A stretch of 30,092 nt of DNA from JBAZCI01 sp041671025. GTDB taxonomy: Bacteria; Patescibacteriota; Patescibacteriia; UBA10025. A model generated the notes under the pieces. It did not search any database and had not been told where the DNA came from. It was given only the letters and a program-made list of their open reading frames with translations. The stretch is from positions 1-30,092 of the forward strand of contig JBAZCI010000013.1 in the NCBI GenBank assembly GCA_041671025.1, written 5' to 3'. Below are positions 21,666 through 29,978 of this stretch, piece by piece; position 1 is the first letter of the stretch; the number at the start of each line of letters is the position of its first letter. A program made the position numbers and the translations under genes.

Positions 21666-23066
21666 ATGCGATTTTCAATACGTTCTCGATCACTACTCAT
21701 CATAGCAATAGGACTACTGTTCACTATGGCTTCAACACCGGCCATAGCTGCTTTTAATCCAAATTATATACTGTCTGATCGGGACCTAGTTGATCAGGAT
21801 GCTCTTTCAGCTTTGCGCATCCAGCAGTTTCTCGAGGGTCAAGGGAGTGGTCTTTCAACGCTTACTACCGATGCGCCCGGCGCACAAAAAAAAGCTTCCG
21901 ATATTATTTATGATGCCGGTCAGTTTTGGAAGATTAGCCCCAAATATCTTCTCGTACGCCTTCAAGTGGAGCAGAGCCTAGTTTCAACGGGCACACCGAC
22001 ACAAAGGCAACTTGATTGGGCGACAGGCTATGCCGTTTGCGATTCATGCAGTAAAGATGATCCGGCTATACAGCAGTACAAAGGCTTTTTTAATCAGGTA
22101 AACTGGGCGGCACGGCGGCTTCGTGAACGATATCTGCCCGATCTTGAAGCAACGGGGCAAACATTTACCGGATGGGGTCCTGGCATTACCCGGGTTACCA
22201 CCGAAGGTGATACGGTAACTCCTTTGAATAATGCAACGGCTGCTATGTATACATATACGCCTCATGTACATGGGAATTTTTTGATCTGGACACTGTGGAA
22301 TCGTTGGTTTGTCCCTCAATACCCCGACGGGTCACTTTTGCAGGATGAAACAACCGGAGGAATCTGGAAGATAGAGAACGGTAAACGACGTCCGTTCAAA
22401 AACCGTGCAGCATTTTTCTCAAGGTTTCAGTCAACACAAATTATTCAAGTGTCCAAAAATGTGCTTGATGTATACGAAATTGGCGCGCCTATACAATTCC
22501 CTAATTATGCTCTCGTGCGCGTACCGGGCGAGCACACGTACTTGATTGACGGGGACACCAAACGACGCATTCTCTCACCCGAAGTGTTCCGAATCCTTGG
22601 GTTTAATCCGGAAGAAATTATTACAGGCACTGCGGAAGAGCTTGCCCTCTACCCCAACGGAGAATTTATCTCAATTGAAAGTTCATTCCCTACCGGTACG
22701 TTACTCCAATCGCGACAAAACGGAGGAATATCTTTTATACAAAACGGAATTCGACACTCGATCTGGTCAAAAGAAATTTTACAGTCACGATTTAGGAACA
22801 AATCAATTGTCATGGCCGATACTGATGCTATTCTGCAATATACCAACGGAGATCCCGTTTTTTTCAACGACGGTGAGATTGTTACCTCGCCTGAATCACG
22901 GAGCGTGTATTTCATCGCAAACGGCATAAAACGGCCGATAGCGTCCAAGGAAGCGTTTGACTCGCTTGGATTTAAATGGAAAAATATTATTCGTACATCC
23001 CAGCGCGCGCTTGATATACATCCGACGGGAGAACCAATCGACATTTCATCCGATATCTCTAGCTAA
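21666..23066 (+). CDS. secreted protein: lysozyme-like domain plus four repeats
   Basis: A 466-residue exported protein. Residues 1-29 form a signal peptide ending TPAIAA. The N-terminal domain (30-215) has FNPNYILSDRDL, then ISPKYLLVRLQVEQSLV with E102 as candidate catalytic acid, ATGYAVCDSC, GFFNQVNWAAR and NNATAAMYTYTPH. This pattern belongs to a lysozyme-like family of secreted bacterial proteins, some actinobacterial. Residues 222-458 hold four repeats of about 58 residues with the scheme G-S/T-L-L...I-x-NG-x-K/R-R-P-I...F-x-x-x-GF...L-x-x-Y/H-x-x-G-x-P-I, a likely cell-wall or surface binding module. ATG at 21666 is chosen over the open upstream frame because it gives a clean signal peptide. 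Likely acts on or binds peptidoglycan (inference). Confidence 0.78.
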   Translation: MRFSIRSRSLLIIAIGLLFTMASTPAIAAFNPNYILSDRDLVDQDALSALRIQQFLEGQGSGLSTLTTDAPGAQKKASDIIYDAGQFWKISPKYLLVRLQVEQSLVSTGTPTQRQLDWATGYAVCDSCSKDDPAIQQYKGFFNQVNWAARRLRERYLPDLEATGQTFTGWGPGITRVTTEGDTVTPLNNATAAMYTYTPHVHGNFLIWTLWNRWFVPQYPDGSLLQDETTGGIWKIENGKRRPFKNRAAFFSRFQSTQIIQVSKNVLDVYEIGAPIQFPNYALVRVPGEHTYLIDGDTKRRILSPEVFRILGFNPEEIITGTAEELALYPNGEFISIESSFPTGTLLQSRQNGGISFIQNGIRHSIWSKEILQSRFRNKSIVMADTDAILQYTNGDPVFFNDGEIVTSPESRSVYFIANGIKRPIASKEAFDSLGFKWKNIIRTSQRALDIHPTGEPIDISSDISS

Positions 23067-23070
23067 CTCT

Positions 23071-23868
23071 ATGCTCGTATTCGCCGCAATTACCCCCCAT
23101 CCTCCAATAGCAATCCCCTCAATTGGCAAGGAAAATCTGCGCTACGTCGCAAAAACGACGACCGCGTTTCACCAGCTTGCGGAAGAAATATACGCATCCC
23201 AACCGGATACGATTATTATTATTTCACCGCACGGGACGATGCTACAAAACGCGTTTACCCTTAATGTTGTCCCGCAGTTTTCGGTAGATTTTAAGGAATT
23301 CGGCGATCTTACCACTGCATTTACGGTCCTCGGCGATACCGGTTTCAGTCACCACATTAAAGAAGGCGTTGAAACGCAGCTTCCCGTTGTTCTCGCTTCA
23401 CAAGAGCGTCTGGATCATGGCGTAGGCGTGCCGTTGTATTTTCTTACAGAAAATTTGAATCGGGAAAAAACACGCGTTATCCCAATATCATTTTCACTTC
23501 TTGATCTTGAGAATCATTTCAAATTCGGAAGAGCACTGCAGGATAAAATATTGAATGACACGCGGAGAGTGGCGGTTATTGCTTCCGGTGATCTGTCCCA
23601 CCGGCTCTCCGAGACTTCTCCCGCGGGATTCAGTCCGGCCGGAAAAAAGTTTGATGATGCCATTCTTTCTCTCTTGTATGACAATAAAATAAAAGAAATT
23701 CTGTCTTTTGACCGAGATATCATTGAGGAAGCTGCGGAATGTGGACTGCGATCTATTGTTATACTGCTTGGGATTCTCAATAGCATCCGCTCGGAGATAC
23801 AGGTGCTCTCCTATGAAGCGCCATTTGGCGTAGGATATTTGACCGCAAATTTCAAAATAGACAATTAA
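23071..23868 (+). CDS. LigB/MEMO-like class III extradiol dioxygenase-family protein
   Basis: A 265-residue protein of the LigB/MEMO superfamily. The N-terminal MLVFAAITPHPPIAIPSIG carries the superfamily HPP motif (H10), followed by IIISPHGTML (H54), SQERLDHGVGVPLYFL and VIASGDLSHRLSE. Members are either iron-dependent ring-opening dioxygenases (subunit B) or MEMO-type proteins of the AmmeMemoRadiSam set; no AMMECR1 or radical SAM partner is in this window. Which reaction it performs, if any, is unclear. It starts four bases after the upstream stop and is followed five bases later by the CofE-like gene, so it belongs to a tight cluster. Confidence 0.8.
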   Translation: MLVFAAITPHPPIAIPSIGKENLRYVAKTTTAFHQLAEEIYASQPDTIIIISPHGTMLQNAFTLNVVPQFSVDFKEFGDLTTAFTVLGDTGFSHHIKEGVETQLPVVLASQERLDHGVGVPLYFLTENLNREKTRVIPISFSLLDLENHFKFGRALQDKILNDTRRVAVIASGDLSHRLSETSPAGFSPAGKKFDDAILSLLYDNKIKEILSFDRDIIEEAAECGLRSIVILLGILNSIRSEIQVLSYEAPFGVGYLTANFKIDN

Positions 23869-23873
23869 CGTTG

Positions 23874-24626
23874 ATGAAACTTTTTCCTCTTTCAGCGCCT
23901 CTCATACGTCCCGGCGACGATTTTATCGCCTGCGTAGTCGGTTCTCTAGCGAAACACAAGCCGCGTACCGGTGACATTGTTGCGATAACGTCAAAAAGTA
24001 TTGCCGTATCAGAAAATCGCCTCATCAAACTCTCCACGATATCTCCTTCAACTGAATCAAAACGCATTGGCCGCAAGTATCGCGTCTCCCCCGAGCTCGT
24101 CGAGCTCGTCAGGAGGGATGGGGTGATCATCGGCGGTGTTCGAGGTGTTTTACTCACGATCGCTCAAGGAATTGCCGTGGCCAACAGCGGAATCGACCTA
24201 TCAAATGTTCCTGAAGGATACGCGGTGCGTTGGCCGGAACATCCGGCACTTTGGGCGGCAAAAATTCATACAGCAATTTTAAAAACTTTTGGCGTACGTG
24301 CAGGAATCGTCATCACCGATTCAGTTTGTTCGCCGCTTCGTAAAGGCACAACGGCAGTTGCTCTTGCAATCGCGGGTTTTGAGGGTATCCGTGACGAGCG
24401 CGGAAAACGCGATTTATACGGCCGCAAAATGCGATTGACAACGATAAATACCGCTGATACACTTGCCTCGGCGGCTAATCATCTGATGGGTGAACGATCT
24501 GAACGACGGCCATTTATTCTGATCCGTGACGCAGGAATTACCCTATCCAAACGTTCTGCGTATATTCTTACCCGAGAATTACGCATCTCAAAGCAGCGGG
24601 ATATGTTCCAATCTTTAATCTCATAG
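23874..24626 (+). CDS. CofE-like (F420-0:gamma-glutamyl ligase family) protein
   Basis: A 250-residue member of the CofE/FbiB-N family (PF01996). The N-terminal motif RTGDIVAITSKSIAVSENRL fits the family, as do ITDSVCSPLRKGTTAVALAIAGFEGIRDERGKRDLYGRKM and TTINTADTLASAANHLMGE. In F420-making organisms CofE adds glutamates to the coenzyme. No F420 genes are visible here, and a chlamydial CofE homologue has been reported to act as an alternative folylpolyglutamate synthase. A gamma-glutamyl ligase for folate or another acid is therefore the more likely role (inference). ATG at 23874 is preferred over the preceding TTG. Confidence 0.85.
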   Translation: MKLFPLSAPLIRPGDDFIACVVGSLAKHKPRTGDIVAITSKSIAVSENRLIKLSTISPSTESKRIGRKYRVSPELVELVRRDGVIIGGVRGVLLTIAQGIAVANSGIDLSNVPEGYAVRWPEHPALWAAKIHTAILKTFGVRAGIVITDSVCSPLRKGTTAVALAIAGFEGIRDERGKRDLYGRKMRLTTINTADTLASAANHLMGERSERRPFILIRDAGITLSKRSAYILTRELRISKQRDMFQSLIS

Positions 24627-24633
24627 CACGTGT

Positions 24634-25323
24634 ATGCTTAAGAAAATACTTATTTTTTCAGCGCTTGGCCTGCTCGGATTTGCGTCCATGCAGATACCTT
24701 TTTCATATGTCATTGGCGGTCAGAATCAACATTTTTCCCTTTTTGATTTCATGGCACCCTCTTTTGGAGGATTTGTCGGATCGATTTGGGGAGCACTTGC
24801 GGTAATAGCCGTTAAATTTTTTAATGTTCTGGCACATGGAGCAACTTTTGATACTACAACAATCATCCGGCTTTTCCCATTGGCCGCCGGTGCACTCTAC
24901 TTTGGTCTCAAGAAATACAAGGCCGTAGCTGCCGTTATCCCTCTCGTCTCAATGGTTTTCTTTATTATGCATCCTGAAGGACGCCAGGCGTGGTATTATT
25001 CTCTATATTGGCTTATCCCGGTTGCAGCAGTTTTTGCAAAAAAGAGCCTCGTGCTGAACAGCCTTGGCGCTACTTTTACCGCTCACGCTGTAGGCGGAGT
25101 TGCATTTCTGTACGCGTTTAACCTTCCGGCGGAAGTTTGGATAGCCTTGATTCCTGTAGTGTTTGTTGAGCGCATGCTGTTCACGGCCGGTGTTGCGCTT
25201 ATTTCCCTTTCAACCAACACTGCGTTGGCCTGGCTCGCCCGTGTGCGTGGAATGCAATTTGTATCACCACTCGTCCGTGCCGAATACGTTGCGTCCCGTG
25301 AATTTCTTAGACGAAACTTGTAG
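24634..25323 (+). CDS. six-helix membrane protein, possibly ECF-type S component
   Basis: A 229-residue integral membrane protein with about six helices and a short basic C-terminal tail. The region FSLFDFMAPSFGGFVGSIWGALAVIAVKFF resembles the loop-helix-helix pattern of ECF transporter substrate-binding (S) components, which bind vitamins. No conserved substrate motif can be read, so the family call is tentative. It lies 7 bases after the CofE-like gene and its stop (TAG) overlaps the GTG start of the SDR gene by one base, so all are co-transcribed. If an S component, the neighbours point to a pterin or folate-like substrate. Confidence 0.6.
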   Translation: MLKKILIFSALGLLGFASMQIPFSYVIGGQNQHFSLFDFMAPSFGGFVGSIWGALAVIAVKFFNVLAHGATFDTTTIIRLFPLAAGALYFGLKKYKAVAAVIPLVSMVFFIMHPEGRQAWYYSLYWLIPVAAVFAKKSLVLNSLGATFTAHAVGGVAFLYAFNLPAEVWIALIPVVFVERMLFTAGVALISLSTNTALAWLARVRGMQFVSPLVRAEYVASREFLRRNL

Positions 25324-26066
25324 TGCCTTTGCCTGTTCAGCAAAAAAAAGATAGCCTGCCTGTCGTATGTATTACGGGGGCGGGTTCTGTGCTTGTCTCG
25401 CACCTTGCTGTTTATTTTGCACACCATGGCTACATTCCGGTCATTCTCTCCCGGTCTGGTAATCCCCGCTCGCAAACACTACTAAAGAAGATTCAACGTA
25501 TACGCCCGGAGTCCATATTCATCCGCGTTGACCTGAGCAATGAGAAAGATGCAAAAAAGGCAGTAAAAAAAATTATTCAAAAGTTTCACCGTCTCGACAT
25601 TGTCATCAACACTGTCGGAGATTTCAGCTACTCCACGCTAAATCTCGAAACAACGGAAAACCTCAGAAATACGTTTGAAAGCAACGTGACTACCGTATGG
25701 AATATGACGAAAGCGTCGCTCCCCTTTTTTCGTGTACAAAGAAAAGGTCTTCTTATCAATTTTGGGTGTGCAGGAGCGGAACAGGTTACGGTGCGTGAAA
25801 AAACGACCCTCTACTACATGGCAAAATCTTTTGTTATCGGCATGACAAAAGCATGGGCCGCCGAAAATGCGCGCTACGGCATACGGATGAACGTTATTTC
25901 CCCGGGACCGCTTCCGACAAGCGTCGTACGGCCAAAGATGCCGGGTGGCAAGCCCGTTCAATTTGCCGATATCATGAAGGCTATTCTTTTTTTGATCAAT
26001 ACGCCGTCCGCGAACGGATCAATTGTTGAAGTTACCGGCGGATGGATTCCCGGATATCGCGGATAA
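25323..26066 (+). CDS. short-chain dehydrogenase/reductase, pteridine-reductase-like
   Basis: A 247-residue Rossmann-fold SDR. It has the N-terminal nucleotide site CITGAGSVLVSHLA, where the third glycine of TGxxxGxG is missing, then RVDLSNEKDAKKAV, INTVGDF in place of NNAG, and the catalytic pair YYMAK (YxxxK). After it come AENARYGIRMNVISPGPL and the C-terminal NGSIVEVTGGWIPGY. The usual catalytic Ser is replaced near INFGCAGAEQ, with Cys at about that position. The Arg/Ser-containing LSRSGNPRS after the second strand suits NADPH. The overall pattern recalls PTR1/FolM reductases, but the specific substrate is inference. GTG start overlaps the preceding stop. Confidence 0.85.
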   Translation: MPLPVQQKKDSLPVVCITGAGSVLVSHLAVYFAHHGYIPVILSRSGNPRSQTLLKKIQRIRPESIFIRVDLSNEKDAKKAVKKIIQKFHRLDIVINTVGDFSYSTLNLETTENLRNTFESNVTTVWNMTKASLPFFRVQRKGLLINFGCAGAEQVTVREKTTLYYMAKSFVIGMTKAWAAENARYGIRMNVISPGPLPTSVVRPKMPGGKPVQFADIMKAILFLINTPSANGSIVEVTGGWIPGYRG

Positions 26067-26089
26067 CACTGGCGACGCGAGTGAGCTGA

Positions 26090-26098
26090 TGATACAAT
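26090..26098 (+). promoter_or_regulatory. extended -10 promoter for priA
   Basis: TGA-TACAAT (TACAAT at 26093-26098) ends 13 bases before the ATG at 26112. The -35 (TGGCGA, 17 bases upstream) is weak. The 45-base gap after the SDR gene is long for this region. Confidence 0.45.
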
Positions 26099-26111
26099 AG
26101 GATTGACGCCT

Positions 26112-27977
26112 ATGTTCGCCGAAATTACACTCTCCCGCCGATTTCCCAAAACACTCGGCATATTTGATTATCGCATCCCTGACCACCTGGCAAGCCGCAT
26201 TCGTGTAGGCCAGCTTGTTCGTGCGCCCTTTCGCTCGTCACAGGTAGAAGGCGTTGTGATCACCGTGAAAGCCAGACCTATTTTCGGTAAAAAGATACTT
26301 GCACTCGACGATATTGTCGACAATGACCCTGTACTAACCGACGCCCAACTTAATTTGGCGCGCTGGATTTCGAGTTACTATTGCGTTTCACTTGGTACGG
26401 TCATAAAAATGATGCTCCCGGACATACCGCATCGGGAGAAGGTGCTTGCTGTGCGCTGGCCGGAACAATTTCATCCTATTCCCGATACACAACCGGACTT
26501 TACGCTCGATGTTCAAAAACCTACGGTTTTATGGTTTCACCAACGTCACCAGCATGAATCTTGGTATGCAGCACTTTTACGGGTAAAAAAGAAACAAACC
26601 CTTTTCATTGTGCCTGATATTGAAGACTGTGAGCAGATTAAAAAGTTTATTTCTCCGGAAGACCGTGAGCAAGTCGTTTTCATGCACAGCAAGCTGCGTA
26701 TTGGCGACATGCACAATGCGTGGAATCGAATTCGCACCGGCCAGGCAAAAATAATTATCGGGACAAAAATTGCGTTATTCATGCCGTTTCTTCAACTCGA
26801 ATTAATTGTTGTTGACCGCGAAGATGATGATACGCACAAACAATATGACCAAAACCCAAGATTTGACGCCCGGCGCGTTGCACGTGAGCTTGGCGTGCTC
26901 ATGAACTCCTCTGTGGTATACCTCACTTCAGCCCCTACTCTAGATACGTACCGTAGCATTTCAACGTCCGCCTACCAGCTCATTCGCAAAACTGATGGCA
27001 GAAAAGGTAAAACAGAGATTGTCGATATGCGTGATGAAAGAAAAAAAAGAAATTTTTCACTTGTTTCTGACCGACTTGCTGACGCGATTCAACACGCCCT
27101 TGCTGGGAAGAAACGTATATTTCTCTTTCTCAATAAACGTGGAGCAGCTCATATTGTTGAGTGTAGGGACTGCAAATCAATTATTCATTGTCCAAACTGC
27201 GACAGGCCTCTCGTATTGCATCGTGAGGAAAAGGCGGATGTACTCAAGTGTCATCATTGTGATTTTTCGAAAAGCCTTCTGTCATGTCCTTCGTGCGGGT
27301 CTGTACAATTTCGCTTCGCAAGCGCCGGTACGCAACAATTACACACTGACATCGAGCGGGCGTACCCTCTCGCGAAGTGCATGAGAATTGATCGGGACAC
27401 CTCAGACACTACGCCAGATGGAGATATTATTATTGGTACAGAATCCAGTTTTTCAATACTCGCGTTATACGAATTTGCCGTAATCGGTGTCGTATCGGCT
27501 GACACCCTCTTTCATGTTCCAGACTTTTCGTCTTCAGAGCGTACGTACCGTCAGTTACGCTCCCTCCTAGAACTTGCTCCCTCTAGCGCTCACTGCATTA
27601 TTCAAACCTTTTCACCGGAGAATCCTGTTATTAGCAGCGTTGAAAAAAATGAACCGGAGTTATTTTATACGAAGGAGTTAGCCGATCGTCGCGTCCTGCA
27701 TTATCCCCCATTTTCTACCGTACTCAAATTGATTTCGGGATACAAAAATGCTACTCTTGCTGAACAAGAGGCGCAAAAGCTTGCGCTGACGCTGTCGCGT
27801 TTTGGTACAAGCTATGTGCTCAAGCCTTATGCGACTGCAAAAATAAAACACTCGCCGGCTCGGGTCATTCTCAAGATTACTGATCTCGGCAATGAGCGTA
27901 GTAATTTCTCAGAGATAGTACAGTGCATCCCAAATCAGTGGGTTATAGACCGCGATCCAGTCTCGTTACTTGCATAA
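26112..27977 (+). CDS. priA: PriA (primosomal protein N'), helicase motifs degenerate
   Basis: A 621-residue PriA homologue. The N-terminal DNA-binding domain is normal (FAEITLSRRFPKTLGIFDYRIPD). The zinc-binding insert is complete, with eight Cys at 351, 354, 360, 363, 380, 383, 392 and 395. The ATPase core is not. Where E. coli PriA has GVTGSGKT, this protein has VLWFHQRHQHESWY (about 139-152). DEEH of motif II is DRED (235-238), and the motif V/VI region (KGHDF, RAGR) is replaced by SSFSILALYEF and LLELAPSS. It is therefore probably unable to hydrolyse ATP, while fork binding and DnaB-loader contacts may remain. The length is slightly short. ATG at 26112 is preferred over a TTG three codons earlier. 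Confidence 0.9.
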   Translation: MFAEITLSRRFPKTLGIFDYRIPDHLASRIRVGQLVRAPFRSSQVEGVVITVKARPIFGKKILALDDIVDNDPVLTDAQLNLARWISSYYCVSLGTVIKMMLPDIPHREKVLAVRWPEQFHPIPDTQPDFTLDVQKPTVLWFHQRHQHESWYAALLRVKKKQTLFIVPDIEDCEQIKKFISPEDREQVVFMHSKLRIGDMHNAWNRIRTGQAKIIIGTKIALFMPFLQLELIVVDREDDDTHKQYDQNPRFDARRVARELGVLMNSSVVYLTSAPTLDTYRSISTSAYQLIRKTDGRKGKTEIVDMRDERKKRNFSLVSDRLADAIQHALAGKKRIFLFLNKRGAAHIVECRDCKSIIHCPNCDRPLVLHREEKADVLKCHHCDFSKSLLSCPSCGSVQFRFASAGTQQLHTDIERAYPLAKCMRIDRDTSDTTPDGDIIIGTESSFSILALYEFAVIGVVSADTLFHVPDFSSSERTYRQLRSLLELAPSSAHCIIQTFSPENPVISSVEKNEPELFYTKELADRRVLHYPPFSTVLKLISGYKNATLAEQEAQKLALTLSRFGTSYVLKPYATAKIKHSPARVILKITDLGNERSNFSEIVQCIPNQWVIDRDPVSLLA

Positions 27978-28001
27978 TATATATTACTTACTTACTTTTC
28001 T

Positions 28002-28493
28002 ATGCCAGTCCTCCCTCTCACCTACCATCCGAACAGCCTCCTACGCGCTACCCTTACGCGGGTTGATCTGAATGAGCTTCGCACGGTGAAAATTCAGAAA
28101 CTTATCGATGATATGACCGAAACAATGTTCGCCAAAAACGGGATCGGCATCGCGGCAAATCAGGTGGGTAAAAATCTATCGTTGGCGATTTTGAGTACGG
28201 ACGAAGGTCCTCAACCGGTCATCAACCCACGTATCACCTACCGATCTTTTCGAAAAGAAAACGATGAGGAAGGATGTTTGTCAATTCCGGGCGTGTTTGG
28301 TTTGGTAAAGCGCCATCTCTCCATAACCATGGAAGCTTTTGACCGGCATGGTAAGCCGGTTACCATAAAGGCAAAGGGACTTCTCGCCCGTCTCATCCAA
28401 CATGAGCTGGATCATCTCAACGGGTACTTATGTATCGACAGGATGACAAAAGTAACAAAAGGAAACATGCCAGATGGAAAAAAGAACGTATAA
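28002..28493 (+). CDS. def: peptide deformylase
   Basis: Metalloenzyme that removes the formyl group from nascent proteins. All three motifs are present in 163 residues: GIGIAANQVG (GxGxAAxQ), EEGCLSIPG (EGCLS, metal-binding Cys) and QHELDHLNG (HExDH). The gene starts 24 bases after priA; three TTAC copies (27984-27995) fill part of that gap with no clear Shine-Dalgarno. It overlaps fmt by 20 bases, so the two halves of the formylation cycle are co-translated. Confidence 0.96.
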   Translation: MPVLPLTYHPNSLLRATLTRVDLNELRTVKIQKLIDDMTETMFAKNGIGIAANQVGKNLSLAILSTDEGPQPVINPRITYRSFRKENDEEGCLSIPGVFGLVKRHLSITMEAFDRHGKPVTIKAKGLLARLIQHELDHLNGYLCIDRMTKVTKGNMPDGKKNV

Positions 28494-29418
28494 TGTGCTT
28501 TTTGCGGGTACGCCGCAATTTGCCGTACCTATCCTCGAAATACTCTATTCCCTGCCGCACATAAGCGTTTTAGGGGTTTTAACGCAGCCTGATAAGCCGA
28601 CGGGCAGATCTCAGCGTATGACCCCCTCAGAAGTAAAAAAGGCTGCTACAGCGCACGGCACGCCGGTATTTACCTATGAAAAGCTATCAACACCCGAGGT
28701 AGCTGTAGCTCTTAGTGATTTGCATATTGATGTTGCGGTTACAGCGGCCTACGGGAAAATAATCCCCCAAAAGCTCCTCGACCTCTTTCCTTTTGGGTGG
28801 CTCAACGTACATGCCTCGGTACTTCCCAAGCTACGCGGAGCATCGCCGATAGCTCATGCTATTTTGCATGGGTTTACAGAGACAGGGGTAACGCTCATGC
28901 GCATGGATGCAGGACTTGATACCGGACCGGTTCTTACGTCGGAAAAAATACCTATCGGGCCACGTGAGACATCTGAAACACTTCACGGAAAGCTCAGCGC
29001 ATTGGGTGCAAAAATAGTCGGCTCATCGCTCATATCGTATCTTGAAGGGACGATTAAGAGCATTCCTCAGCAGGAGGAAGGCGCGACAATATGCGGTGTG
29101 CTTAAGAGGGAGGACGGAAAGATTGACTGGAAGCAGTCCGCTATTGAGATAGACGGTCATATTCGGGCCATGACCCCTTGGCCAGGCTCCTTCACGCAAT
29201 TTATCGGAGAAAATATGAAAATTTTAGATGCGAAACCTGTACGTTTACCCGCAGGACCAATAGCCGGAAAACTTACGTGGGATGGTGCCCAACTTCTCGT
29301 CGATACGACGGCAGAACAATTGTCCATTCTCCGCTTGCAGATTGCTGGTAAAAAGCCGATGACCGCAAAAGAGTTTGTAAATGGCTTTGGCGGTAAGCTT
29401 CCGGTTGTTCTTGAGTGA
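28474..29418 (+). CDS. fmt: methionyl-tRNA formyltransferase
   Basis: Uses 10-formyltetrahydrofolate to formylate Met-tRNAi. In 314 residues: N-terminal LFAGTPQFAVPILEIL, the formyl-transferase signature LNVHASVLPKLRGASPIAHAIL, GVTLMRMDAGLDTGPVL, and a C-terminal tRNA-binding OB domain (IRAMTPWPGSFTQF). The start at 28474 lies inside def (20-base overlap). Its need for folate makes the CofE-like/SDR cluster a few kilobases upstream of interest. It ends in TGA overlapping the next start. Confidence 0.96.
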   Translation: MEKRTYNVLFAGTPQFAVPILEILYSLPHISVLGVLTQPDKPTGRSQRMTPSEVKKAATAHGTPVFTYEKLSTPEVAVALSDLHIDVAVTAAYGKIIPQKLLDLFPFGWLNVHASVLPKLRGASPIAHAILHGFTETGVTLMRMDAGLDTGPVLTSEKIPIGPRETSETLHGKLSALGAKIVGSSLISYLEGTIKSIPQQEEGATICGVLKREDGKIDWKQSAIEIDGHIRAMTPWPGSFTQFIGENMKILDAKPVRLPAGPIAGKLTWDGAQLLVDTTAEQLSILRLQIAGKKPMTAKEFVNGFGGKLPVVLE

Positions 29419-29978
29419 TGAATATGTTTGTCCTTGGCACCATCATGGCGCTCTTTTTTAGCATTCTCGGTCTCTTCCTGGTAATTTGGATCTTACTCAC
29501 CCTGTTGTACACACGTGTACCCTGGGTGAAGACTCCAGAAAAAAATATTGCGCTTCTACTGGAAAACTTTGTAATCACCCCGTCAGACAGGGTGTATGAT
29601 CTAGGTTGCGGTGACGCCGCTGTTCTGGAATATATTGAAAGAAAAACCGGCGCATCAACAAAAGGCTTTGAGATATCCCCGCTGGCATTTTTTTTAGCCA
29701 AGGGACGTATTGTCACACGACGGTTAAAAACCGAAGTGGTGTATGAAAACTTCATGAAATCAGATTTAACACGTGCTACAGTAGTATTTTGCTTCCACAT
29801 CGGAGATGTTATGCAAAAAGTAGCCGAATATCTGCAGACAGCACTGCGTCCCGGAACAAAAATTGTATCCTATGGGTACCAATTTCCCGATCTACAACTT
29901 GATTCTGTCATAAAAACGCGTCCTGGGGACTCGGGCGCCAGTTCATTTTATGTGTATTCAATTCAAGTCACACGTTAA
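29418..29978 (+). CDS. membrane-anchored class I SAM methyltransferase
   Basis: A 186-residue protein with one N-terminal membrane helix (IMALFFSILGLFLVIWILLTLLY), a juxtamembrane linker, then a Rossmann methyltransferase core. SAM motif I is RVYDLGCGDAAVLEY and the acidic strand-2 end is TKGFEISPLAFFLAKGR, followed by VVFCFHIGDVMQKVAEYL. The fold most resembles small cytosolic-face methyltransferases of unknown target found in reduced bacteria. It starts at an ATG overlapping the fmt stop by one base; a GTG at 29415 would give a four-base overlap instead. The substrate is unknown, possibly a lipid or membrane protein. Confidence 0.8.
   Translation: MNMFVLGTIMALFFSILGLFLVIWILLTLLYTRVPWVKTPEKNIALLLENFVITPSDRVYDLGCGDAAVLEYIERKTGASTKGFEISPLAFFLAKGRIVTRRLKTEVVYENFMKSDLTRATVVFCFHIGDVMQKVAEYLQTALRPGTKIVSYGYQFPDLQLDSVIKTRPGDSGASSFYVYSIQVTR

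Noticed and set aside
23874..24626. Reading the CofE-like gene as evidence that the organism makes coenzyme F420.
   Set aside because: No other F420 gene is visible in the window, and CofE-family proteins are known to act on other substrates.
27984..27995. Three tandem TTAC copies before def.
   Set aside because: Only 12 bases long; likely chance AT-rich spacer sequence.
29273..29800. 175-codon minus-strand open frame.
   Set aside because: Antisense to fmt and the methyltransferase, both of which have clear motifs.
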